A program made the translations under genes and the position numbers. Source: Candidatus Ratteibacteria bacterium (GTDB lineage: Bacteria; Ratteibacteria; UBA8468; B48-G9; JAFGKM01). From it: a stretch of DNA of 12,559 nt. The notes below the pieces were generated by a model that was not told where the DNA came from, did not search any database, and saw nothing but the letters and a program-made list of their open reading frames with translations. The stretch covers positions 1-12,559 of the forward strand of contig JAQVEU010000012.1 in NCBI GenBank assembly GCA_028697565.1. Reading direction: 5' to 3'. Of this stretch, positions 1 through 5,995 are shown in pieces (within the stretch, counting starts at the first letter, position 1; each line of letters begins with the position of its first letter).

Positions 1-452
1 AATAAAAAACTGGAAGGGGTGGAGATGCCGGTGGCATAACCTACCGTAAGGGCTGCTGCCTGTATAACACTTGCTGTGGTAGTAGCAGCCCCTGCCACCA
101 TTGCATCCACATTGCCGGACGCAAGAAGCATACCACCAAATACAATGTCCTTTCTTAAAATTCTTTCTGCCACACCCTGCTTTACCTTTCTGGACTCGGA
201 ATAAAGAAGCACAAGGTCAGAACGTAATGGAGAAGAGACAGGGTCTATGATATCAATACCGGTAAGGTCTATTCCTCTTTGAGATGCAAGAGATGTCAGT
301 TCACCAGTGTTTCCTATAAGCACAGGACTTGCAATACCTTCTTTTTTTAGTACCTCTGCTGCCTTTTGGATTCTTTCATCCGCACCTTCAGGAAATACAA
401 CCCTTTTATTTGCTCGTTTTGCCTGTTCAATAAAATGTCCTTTCAGTCCCAT
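1..452 (-). CDS. pta: Phosphate acetyltransferase (N-terminal 150 residues, partial)
   Basis: Phosphotransacetylase interconverts acetyl-CoA and acetyl phosphate in the cytoplasm, usually paired with acetate kinase. The translated N-terminus shows the family opening with VVFPEGADERI (about residues 19-29). A later stretch contains GGMLLASGNVDAMVAGA, followed by TPSSF near the window edge; both are typical of the PTA/PTB family. The ATG at 452 is preceded by a purine-rich AGAGGGAAG ribosome binding site. The gene starts 45 nt after nagB stops and is the last visible member of the minus-strand operon. The C-terminal half lies outside the window, so a phosphate butyryltransferase cannot be fully excluded, although the motifs fit acetyltransferase better. 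With nagB just upstream, the pair could link amino-sugar breakdown to acetyl-phosphate and ATP production (inference). Confidence 0.88.
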   Translation of the reverse strand, partial: MGLKGHFIEQAKRANKRVVFPEGADERIQKAAEVLKKEGIASPVLIGNTGELTSLASQRGIDLTGIDIIDPVSSPLRSDLVLLYSESRKVKQGVAERILRKDIVFGGMLLASGNVDAMVAGAATTTASVIQAAALTVGYATGISTPSSFL

Positions 453-497
453 CTTCCCTCTCTTTAAGAATATTGGAAACCTGCTTGCTATTCTGTT

Positions 498-1292
498 TTA
501 AAAGAGTTTTAGTCCTATCTTCGCTTCTGCCTCTGCTGCAAACCTGTAAAAGACGGCCATGCTTAATCTACTGGCTGCACCTTCATCTATAATAACGGTC
601 ACCTTAGGATGCATCTGTATAGCAGAGGCAGTTATTGATGATGTTATAGGTCCCTCAATCGCTTTTGCTACAACCTCCGCTTTTTTCTCCCCAGTTGCGA
701 GGACAAGCAGTTCCTTTGCCTCAAGTATGGTACCAACACCCATTGAAAGAGCATACCGTGGCACCTCTTTATCACTTTTGAAGAACCTTGAATTATCTTT
801 GATTGTCTGCTCAGTAAGTGCCACAAGACGGGTACGTGAGGTAAGGGAAGAGCCAGGTTCATTGAAGGCAATATGTCCATCTCCGCCTATCCCGAGCACC
901 TGAATGTCTATACCACCTGCCTTCTTTATCTTCTGTTCATATTCCTTACAAAACATATCTATATCTTTCACTGGAACCTTGCCATCCGGTACAAATGTGT
1001 TTTTCTTTTCTATATTTATACCATTAAAGAGGTTTGTGTCCATAAAATATCTGTAGCTCTGAGGATGGTTGACATCCAGCCCATAGTACTCGTCAAGATT
1101 AAATGTAGTAGTCATTGAGAAGTCCAGTCCTTCTTCCCTGTGTCTCCTTACCAGTTCTCTGTATAGTCCTTCAGGGGTGCTACCTGTTGCAAGTCCCAAA
1201 ACACATTTAGGCATTCTATTCACAAGTTCTGCCACCACATCTGCTGCCTTCTTTGACATCTCCTCATAGTTCTTCGTTATCAGGACTCTCAT
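498..1292 (-). CDS. nagB: Glucosamine-6-phosphate deaminase
   Basis: This enzyme converts glucosamine 6-phosphate to fructose 6-phosphate and ammonia, feeding amino sugars into glycolysis. The 264 residues match the usual family length (about 240-266). Visible motifs are the phosphate-binding LATGSTPEGLY (34-44), NLDEYYGL (65-72) with D67 matching the catalytic base, and GIGGDGHIAFNEP (134-146) with D138, H140 and E145 at the ring-opening triad positions. The C-terminal IEGPITSSITASAIQMH (212-228) is also conserved. The ATG at 1292 has an excellent AAAGGAGAAAG site just upstream that lies inside the end of rpsA, so the two genes overlap by 29 nt. An internal Met at residue 12 is less likely, because residues 1-11 (MRVLITKNYEE) resemble the family N-terminus. 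It sits between rpsA and pta in the operon. Confidence 0.95.
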   Translation of the reverse strand: MRVLITKNYEEMSKKAADVVAELVNRMPKCVLGLATGSTPEGLYRELVRRHREEGLDFSMTTTFNLDEYYGLDVNHPQSYRYFMDTNLFNGINIEKKNTFVPDGKVPVKDIDMFCKEYEQKIKKAGGIDIQVLGIGGDGHIAFNEPGSSLTSRTRLVALTEQTIKDNSRFFKSDKEVPRYALSMGVGTILEAKELLVLATGEKKAEVVAKAIEGPITSSITASAIQMHPKVTVIIDEGAASRLSMAVFYRFAAEAEAKIGLKLF

Positions 1293-2622
1293 CTTCTTTC
1301 TCCTTTCCCTTTTCTTCAGGTCTCTGGCTTATCTGTTTCATACCCAAAGCAATCCTCTTATTCTCCGGGTCTATCTCAAGAACCATCACATCTATCTTCT
1401 GCCCTTTCCTCAGAACCTCTGATGGATGCTTTATGTTGTCATCTGTAATATTGGAGATATGCAAGAGTCCATCTATACCTGGCTCCAGTTCAACAAATGC
1501 ACCAAAATCCGCAATGTTATAAACCTTCCCTTTCACCACACTCCCCACAGGATACCTTGCCGCTATATCCGGCCAGGGATTTGGCTCTAAACTTCTCAAA
1601 CTAAATGATATTTTTTGCTCATCCTTTTTTATATCTATCACCTGAACACTAACAGTATCACCCATTGCAACCACATCAGACGGCTTTTTAATTCTCCCTG
1701 TCCAGGAAAACTCAGAAATATGAAGAAGGCCCTCTATCCCTTCCTCTATCTTGATAAAGGCACCATATTCCGTAATGTTGACCACCTCCCCTTCAACCAC
1801 AGAACCCACAGGATACCTCTCTTCAATGTTGTCCCATGGATTCGGCATCTTCTGTTTAAGCCCAAGAGAAAGAACCTGTCGTTCCCTGTCAACATCAAGA
1901 ACCACAACCTCTACCTTTTGTCCTGTACTCAATATCTGGGAAGGATGACTTATTCTCCCCCAGCTCATATCATTTATATGAAGCAATCCAACAATCCCAT
2001 AGTCCACTTCTATAAAGGCACCATAGTCCACAATATTCCGCACGGTCCCAGTAACCAGCTGGTCTACCTGTAGATTATCAAAATACTCCCTCTTCCTCTC
2101 TTCTCTCTCTTCCTCAAGATATTTACGTCTTGATACAACAACATTTTTTCTTAAAGAATCAAGATTGATAATTTTAAACCTTGAGCGCATACCCACCAGA
2201 GATGAAGGATTTGTTAAGGGAGATATGTCTGCCTGTGAAGACGGCAGAAAGGCAATAACCCCTACATCAACTCTGTAGCCACCTTTGACACTTCTAAAAA
2301 TTGTACCTTCTATCCACCCATCTGTTTCATAACACTTTTCAACCTTTTCCCAATTAAGCATCACATCCGCCTTTTCCTTGGATAGAGGAACCAGCCCGTG
2401 CTCATTCGGGTCAAGTGACTCTACAATAACCTCTACCTCCTGACCCTCCTGTATATCATCTCCCTTGAACTCTTCTTTTAAAACAGCCCCTTCTGACTTG
2501 TATCCTATATCTATCACCACATCCTCCTCCATAATCCTTACAATCCTGCCTTTAATCAGTGAACCAGGTTTAAAACCAGATATCTTTTCCTCAAGCAGTT
2601 TCCCAACATCTTCATTTGCCAT
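1264..2622 (-). CDS. rpsA: 30S ribosomal protein S1, five S1 domains
   Basis: S1 binds mRNA on the small subunit and assists initiation. The 452 residues contain five S1 (OB-fold) repeats at about 20-86, 101-167, 186-257, 272-344 and 358-430. Repeats 3-5 carry the canonical YGAF/FGAF and GLLHIS signatures. The first two are divergent, as in the ribosome-docking repeats of known S1 proteins. The tail (431-452) is highly acidic and lysine-rich. E. coli S1 has six repeats and 557 residues, so this is a shorter bacterial form. The ATG at 2622 follows a strong GGGAGGT site with an 8-nt spacer. The start overlaps the end of ispH by 11 nt. In several Firmicutes, IspH and S1 are fused into one polypeptide; here they are separate but adjacent in overlapping frames. 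Confidence 0.95.
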   Translation of the reverse strand: MANEDVGKLLEEKISGFKPGSLIKGRIVRIMEEDVVIDIGYKSEGAVLKEEFKGDDIQEGQEVEVIVESLDPNEHGLVPLSKEKADVMLNWEKVEKCYETDGWIEGTIFRSVKGGYRVDVGVIAFLPSSQADISPLTNPSSLVGMRSRFKIINLDSLRKNVVVSRRKYLEEEREERKREYFDNLQVDQLVTGTVRNIVDYGAFIEVDYGIVGLLHINDMSWGRISHPSQILSTGQKVEVVVLDVDRERQVLSLGLKQKMPNPWDNIEERYPVGSVVEGEVVNITEYGAFIKIEEGIEGLLHISEFSWTGRIKKPSDVVAMGDTVSVQVIDIKKDEQKISFSLRSLEPNPWPDIAARYPVGSVVKGKVYNIADFGAFVELEPGIDGLLHISNITDDNIKHPSEVLRKGQKIDVMVLEIDPENKRIALGMKQISQRPEEKGKEKEDESPDNEEL

Positions 2623-3478
2623 TATACTGTACCTCCCTGTATCCTGTTTTTTTTATTCTTTTTTTCACTTCTGCAATAAAGTCCTCAGGAGTTGATGTTC
2701 CTGATATAAGCCCGATAGAGTTAAATCTTAAAAAGGGGATGTCTTCAATATCTTCCATTCTCTCAATATAAAAAACATTTCTGTTGTATCTTTTAACTGT
2801 TTCATAAAGTTTGGTAGTATTGGAACTGTTCCTGCCTCCAAGGACACATACTGCATCTGCCTCCCTGCCTATCTCCGCTGCCTCCTTCTGCCGCTCTCCT
2901 GTGACCTTGCATATAGTGTTATATATAACCACCTTCCTGCTGAAAGGCATCTCTGCGATATATCCTGCCTTTCTAATGTACTCTTCAAAGGAAAGGGTGG
3001 TCTGTCCTATAATGGCTATCTTATCAAGTGTTTTTAGTGCAGGAGGTTCTCCATCCTTTCCCAAAATCAGGGTTCTTGTTCCATACTCCTGAAGACCCAT
3101 CACCTCAGGATGTTTCTCATTCCCTATTATTATAATAAAATATTTCTCTTTGTCCAATTTTTTTATAAGTGCCTGTATCTTCTTGACAGAGGGGCAAGTA
3201 GCATCAAAAATCTCTAACCCTTTCTTCTTCAAGGAATAAAGGGTGGTAGGACCTATCCCATGTGAACGTACAATAAACCTCCCTCCTTCTATCCCATCCT
3301 TGGACCTCACCACCTTCAAGCCCTTTGATTTGAGGTCCTCCATCACCAGCGGATTATGTACAATATCGCCAATGCTGTATAGTTCTCTGTAGTGCAAAAG
3401 CAGTCTTTTGGCTATCTCAACTGTCCGTTGAACACCAAAACAGAACCCTATATTTCTTGCTACCAGAAGTTTTTTCAT
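2612..3478 (-). CDS. ispH: 4-hydroxy-3-methylbut-2-enyl diphosphate reductase
   Basis: This iron-sulfur enzyme performs the last step of the MEP pathway, reducing HMBPP to IPP and DMAPP. The three cluster-ligand cysteines are present: C13 in GFCFGV, C95 in DATCPSV and C190 in NTICKVT. Substrate-binding histidines appear in IVHNP (H41), RSHG (H73) and KHPE (H123, with E125). The C-terminal SGTSTPEDFI (259-268) is also a family hallmark. The length of 288 residues is normal. The ATG at 3478 overlaps the plsC stop as ATGA, and the sequence directly before it offers only GAAGG with no spacing, so translation probably depends on coupling to plsC. The plsC-ispH-rpsA order recalls the cmk-plsC-ispH-rpsA order of many bacteria; cmk is absent here. 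Confidence 0.96.
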   Translation of the reverse strand: MKKLLVARNIGFCFGVQRTVEIAKRLLLHYRELYSIGDIVHNPLVMEDLKSKGLKVVRSKDGIEGGRFIVRSHGIGPTTLYSLKKKGLEIFDATCPSVKKIQALIKKLDKEKYFIIIIGNEKHPEVMGLQEYGTRTLILGKDGEPPALKTLDKIAIIGQTTLSFEEYIRKAGYIAEMPFSRKVVIYNTICKVTGERQKEAAEIGREADAVCVLGGRNSSNTTKLYETVKRYNRNVFYIERMEDIEDIPFLRFNSIGLISGTSTPEDFIAEVKKRIKKTGYREVQYNGK

Positions 3479-4071
3479 CCTTCTTTTAACTCCCTTATGG
3501 CATCCATCACCTTCTTTGCTATACCCTTATAGTCCTTTCCTTCTATCTCCATCTTTTTCCCTATAAAGACCCTCACCTTTACAGGTCTGATAAACTTAGC
3601 ACCCACCGGTAGTGCCCTACCAGAGCCCGAAATAAACACAGGGACAATAGGGGCACCTGTTTTATAGTGGAGAAACCCTATGCCTTCCTTTGGCTCCAGA
3701 AGTTCCCTTGTCCTGCTTCTTGTACCCTCAGGAAATATCACAAACCAGTTGCCTTCTTTAATTATCCTTACTCCCTTCCGCATTGTCATAGAAGACAACT
3801 CTTCCCTGTCCACAGGTATTGCACCTAAGTGCCTTATCAAAAAAGAGAGGATAGGAACAGAAAATATATCCTTTTTTGCGAAATATATTAGACGACGGGG
3901 AAAGGCATATCCAAGAACAATAGGGTCCAGATAACTCTGGTGGTTAGAGGCAATAATACAGGATGAACCTATCTCTTTAAGGTTCTCCCTTCCGATAACT
4001 TCAAGGCGGAACAAGAGTTTTAAAAGAAAAAATCCCAAAAATCGTGCACAGAAATAGAGAGTCCTATCCAT
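3475..4071 (-). CDS. plsC: 1-acyl-sn-glycerol-3-phosphate acyltransferase
   Basis: This membrane-associated acyltransferase makes phosphatidic acid from lysophosphatidic acid. All four family blocks are visible, numbered from the ATG at 4071: NHQSYLD (HX4D, H44/D49), GAIPVDRE (83-90), FPEGTRSR (113-120) and APIVPVFISG (139-148). The N-terminal 20 residues are hydrophobic and may anchor the protein. The length of about 198 residues suits the family. The start is uncertain: ATG at 4071 and an in-frame TTG at 4083 are both possible, and neither has a recognisable Shine-Dalgarno, because the upstream DNA is the AGTAG heptamer repeat. The stop overlaps the ispH start by 4 nt. It is the first gene of the five-gene minus-strand operon, and I could not identify a convincing promoter in the repeat-rich upstream region. 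Confidence 0.92.
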   Translation of the reverse strand: MDRTLYFCARFLGFFLLKLLFRLEVIGRENLKEIGSSCIIASNHQSYLDPIVLGYAFPRRLIYFAKKDIFSVPILSFLIRHLGAIPVDREELSSMTMRKGVRIIKEGNWFVIFPEGTRSRTRELLEPKEGIGFLHYKTGAPIVPVFISGSGRALPVGAKFIRPVKVRVFIGKKMEIEGKDYKGIAKKVMDAIRELKEG

Positions 4072-4075
4072 AATA

Positions 4076-4101
4076 AGTAGCAAGGAGAGAGTAGAGAGAA
4101 A
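4076..4101. repeat. AGTAG heptamer tract at plsC 5' end
   Basis: AGTAG-type words begin at 4076 (AGTAG), 4083 (AGGAG), 4090 (AGTAG) and, decayed, 4097, exactly 7 bp apart. The complementary CTACT strand reads into plsC. It is the degenerate inverted partner of the tract at 4485-4503 and is related to the tracts at 12062-12075 and 12131-12156. Confidence 0.7.
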
Positions 4102-4262
4102 TCTCCCCTCACCAAACCCCCTCTAACTCCCCCTTTCGTTCCCTCTCCCTTTGAGGGGAGAGGGGTGCTGGTGCGAAGAATAATGAGCACCGTATAGCAC
4201 AGAGGGCGAGTTTGTGAGCCCGTTGACCGAAGCCCGTTAGGGCAAGAAAGGTGAGGGTGAGA
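4102..4262. repeat. Imperfect palindromic intergenic element with terminal inverted repeats
   Basis: The ends are inverted copies: TCTCCCCTCACC at 4102-4113 against GGTGAGGGTGAGA at 4250-4262, which differ by one inserted base. Inside are CCCTCTCCCTTTGAGGGGAGAGGG (two arms around 4141-4164), GGTGCT/AGCACC arms (about 4164 and 4186) and a GCCC-GTTA-GGGC hairpin (4232-4243). There is no ORF. The structure resembles a miniature inverted-repeat element or a strongly structured RNA, but I see no target-site duplication. Confidence 0.5.
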
Positions 4263-4480
4263 ACTTTTCCTTTACTCTCCACCCCCGCCTATAAATAAAC
4301 TCTAAATCCAAAACACTAAACTTAAAAATCCCCTCTAACCACCCCCACCAATATCCTCCCCCCTTGTATGGGGAGGAGTTGAGTTCTTGTCCCTTCCTTT
4401 TTTAAAGGAAGGTTAAGATGGATTGCTTCTCCCTCCTTTAATAAAGGAGGGTGGGGGAGGATTTTATCTTTGCTTTCATT
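4263..4480. repeat. Cluster of three short palindromes in gene-free DNA
   Basis: This stretch holds no gene. It carries three palindromes: CCTCCCC/GGGGAGG at 4355-4361 and 4370-4376; CCTTCCTTT/AAAGGAAGG at 4392-4400 and 4404-4412; and a perfect 10-bp stem CCCTCCTTTA/TAAAGGAGGG at 4431-4451 with a one-base centre. The same design recurs at 8902-8922 and 12102-12122. Any of them could form an RNA hairpin, but none is followed by a clear U-run, so I do not call them intrinsic terminators. Confidence 0.65.
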
Positions 4481-4503
4481 CTTGCTACTTGCTACTCTCT
4501 ATT
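4481..4503. repeat. CTACT heptamer tract
   Basis: CTACT occurs at 4485 and 4492 with a decayed copy (CTATT) at 4499, giving exact 7-bp spacing. It lies in inverted orientation to the tract at 4076-4101, so the two bracket the palindromic block between them. Confidence 0.7.
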
Positions 4504-4531
4504 TTTGTTAGAAATTGATTGCTGCTACTAC

Positions 4532-4699
4532 CTACATAGCCAACATTATAATTATTATCAGACATACTATGGAGAAAAGGCATATCAGTTTATATTTTAG
4601 CACTGTTGTCATCTTCTTGGTAAATATCCACCCAATAACAGAGTACACAAAAAGTCCTGCAAAAACCCCTGATGATATAGCAATGACAATCTCCCTCAT
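4532..4699 (-). CDS. Small two-helix membrane protein, 55 residues, unknown function
   Basis: I do not recognise a family. The ATG at 4699 overlaps the TGA of the upstream small gene as ATGA, the classic arrangement for translational coupling, and the frame is open to a TAG at 4532. The protein has two strongly hydrophobic segments, about residues 4-26 and 35-55. They are separated by a short basic loop (TKKMTTVLKYK, 27-37) that would be cytosolic by the positive-inside rule. The C-terminus ends right after the second helix. The case for a real gene rests on the coupling, the membrane-protein composition and the absence of a better ORF in this stretch. It probably acts with the Sm-like protein encoded just before it (inference). 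An opposite-strand ORF over the same region looks like a shadow. Confidence 0.65.
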   Translation of the reverse strand: MREIVIAISSGVFAGLFVYSVIGWIFTKKMTTVLKYKLICLFSIVCLIIIIMLAM

Positions 4700-4962
4700 T
4701 GTGTCAGGATATCCTCTAAAAGAGTTAAACTAACCACTATTGACTTCAACACCGCCACCCTACGTCTGTTCGGTGCAAGTCCATCCCTTTTGACCATCAT
4801 AACATATTCATGTTTGCTTAAAGTCGTATCTGAAACATCAAATGCATCCACATCCTGAAGTATAAAAAAGGTATCATCCTCTTCCTTCAATATACCTATG
4901 TACACCCACTTTGTGGATGTATCAATAACAACCACCTTATTTTTATAGCCGTGGATATTCAC
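4696..4962 (-). CDS. Small Sm-like beta-barrel hypothetical protein
   Basis: This 88-residue soluble protein has alternating beta-prone segments: VVVIDTSTKWVYIGIL (10-25), TFFILQDVDAFDV (31-43), EYVMMVKRDGL (52-62) and RRVAVLKSIVVSLTLLED (67-84). That pattern fits a five-stranded Sm/LSm-like barrel, and I recall similar uncharacterised proteins in Planctomycetes and related phyla; this is memory, not a search. The likely start is GTG at 4962, preceded by GGAGGT only 2 nt away, which is unusually close. A five-codon upstream ORF (ATG at 4976) ends in a TGA overlapping this GTG. Its own stop overlaps the start of the 55-residue membrane protein. RNA or protein binding is possible but unproven. 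Confidence 0.72.
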   Translation of the reverse strand: MNIHGYKNKVVVIDTSTKWVYIGILKEEDDTFFILQDVDAFDVSDTTLSKHEYVMMVKRDGLAPNRRRVAVLKSIVVSLTLLEDILTQ

Positions 4963-4987
4963 TTACCTCCGTGCATATTTAAGTAGC
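4955..4987 (-). promoter_or_regulatory. Conserved leader with mini-ORF, copy A
   Basis: On the minus strand this segment reads GCTACTTAAATATG, then CACGG, and continues to GTGAATAT. It matches the segment at 12151-12182 almost base for base, although the downstream genes are unrelated. The internal ATG (4976-4974) opens a five-codon ORF (MHGGK) whose TGA overlaps the GTG start of the Sm-like gene. Confidence 0.5.
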
Positions 4988-4998
4988 AAATAAAGAAA

Positions 4999-5074
4999 AA
5001 TTAAAAAATTAACAGATTGAAAGATTACAGATTAGAAATCTTAGAATCTTTAAATCTTCCACTCTTTCAATCAG
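4999..5074. repeat. AGATT/AATCT hairpin repeat, copy 1
   Basis: The left arm has AGATT words at 5014, 5022 and 5029 (spacing 8 and 7). The right arm carries their complements, including a perfect 10-bp pair GATTGAAAGA (5015-5024) with TCTTTCAATC (5063-5072). About 35 bp of the left part are nearly identical to 10788-10825. It lies in the spacer between the divergent small-gene pair and dapF. Confidence 0.7.
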
Positions 5075-5112
5075 TTTACCCCATATCCTCTTTTTTGACA
5101 ATACCTGAATGG

Positions 5113-5142
5113 TTGACAGGCCCCTACCTTAAACGATACAAT
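5113..5142 (+). promoter_or_regulatory. Sigma-70-type promoter for dapF operon
   Basis: A perfect -35 box TTGACA (5113-5118) is separated by 18 bp from TACAAT (5137-5142, five of six consensus bases). Transcription would start near 5149, about 30 nt before the dapF start. A second TTGACA at 5095-5100 has no matching -10 box. Confidence 0.65.
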
Positions 5143-5180
5143 ATGCAAGTTTCCACACGGCGATACAATGCGGAGGGAAA

Positions 5181-5975
5181 ATGAAATTTTTCAAGATGGT
5201 AGGTGCTGGTAATGACTTTGTGGTGATAGACAACAGAAAAGGCCTCATTAAAAACAGGAAAAAGACCGCTATATTGCTTTGTGACAGAAAGTTCGGGATA
5301 GGAGCAGATGGCTTACTTCTTCTTGAAAGGTCCAGGGTTGCTGATATCCGTATGAGAATCTTCAATCCAGATGGCAGTGAGGCAGAGATGTGTGGCAATG
5401 GACTGAGGTGCATAATGCTTTTTGCAGTCAGGAAGAGAATTGTCCACACAAATTCAATCAAGGTGGAAACAGGTGCAGGTATCCTTGAAGGAAAGGCAAG
5501 GGGCAAAAGGGTAAAGGCACAGATACAACTTATAGGTACCCCACAGAAGGATATAGTGATACCGCTGGATGAAAAAACAATTGAGGGATATTTCATAAAT
5601 TCTGGGGTCCCACATATTGTTATATTCACAGATAATATAGAAGACGTGGATGTGAAAAAATATGGTCATGCGATAAGGTATCACCAACTATTTAGACCAA
5701 AAGGAACAAATGTGGACTGGATAGAGGTTGTAGGGACACATACTATCAAAATACGGACATATGAACGGGGCGTGGAGGCAGAAACATTATCCTGTGGGAC
5801 TGGCAGTGTCGCAGGTGCTATTGCTGGATTTCTTGCAGGAAAGGTTGCTCCACCGGTGAAGGTTATTGCCAAGTCAGGAGAAGTACTTACTGTGGACTTT
5901 GATAAAAAACTTACCAGTGTATACCTTGAAGGCAACATATTTACCGCATTTAAAGGAGAGTGGCTGGGCAAATAA
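5181..5975 (+). CDS. dapF: Diaminopimelate epimerase
   Basis: DapF converts LL-diaminopimelate to the meso form, a precursor of lysine and of peptidoglycan cross-links. The 264-residue protein has the family opening KMVGAGNDFVVID (5-17) and the two catalytic cysteines: C71 in EMCGNGLRC and C205 in SCGTGSVA. Further conserved pieces are FNPDGSEAEM (61-70), SGVPH (141-145) and ERGVEAETLSCGTG (195-208). The length is typical. The ATG at 5181 follows GGAGGG with a short A-rich spacer, and a TTGACA/TACAAT promoter sits just upstream. It is the first gene of a plus-strand operon with comEC, 20 nt downstream. Its presence indicates meso-DAP peptidoglycan. Confidence 0.96.
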   Translation: MKFFKMVGAGNDFVVIDNRKGLIKNRKKTAILLCDRKFGIGADGLLLLERSRVADIRMRIFNPDGSEAEMCGNGLRCIMLFAVRKRIVHTNSIKVETGAGILEGKARGKRVKAQIQLIGTPQKDIVIPLDEKTIEGYFINSGVPHIVIFTDNIEDVDVKKYGHAIRYHQLFRPKGTNVDWIEVVGTHTIKIRTYERGVEAETLSCGTGSVAGAIAGFLAGKVAPPVKVIAKSGEVLTVDFDKKLTSVYLEGNIFTAFKGEWLGK

Positions 5976-5995
5976 AATGGAAAGGATAAGAGATT

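Noticed and set aside
559..903. Antisense ORFs over nagB, rpsA, ispH, dapF and thrS
   Set aside because: They are shadows of well-recognised genes on the opposite strand, with no domain pattern or ribosome binding sites.
4515..4733. 72-residue plus-strand ORF in the small-gene region
   Set aside because: It overlaps the better supported 55-residue membrane ORF and the end of the Sm-like gene on the other strand, has no ribosome binding site and shows no family pattern.
4964..4987. Sigma-70 promoter within GCTACTTAAATAT for the Sm-like gene
   Set aside because: A TAAATA/TTAAAT box can be drawn but no -35 box lies at 16-18 bp in either copy of the leader, so only a conserved leader is reported.
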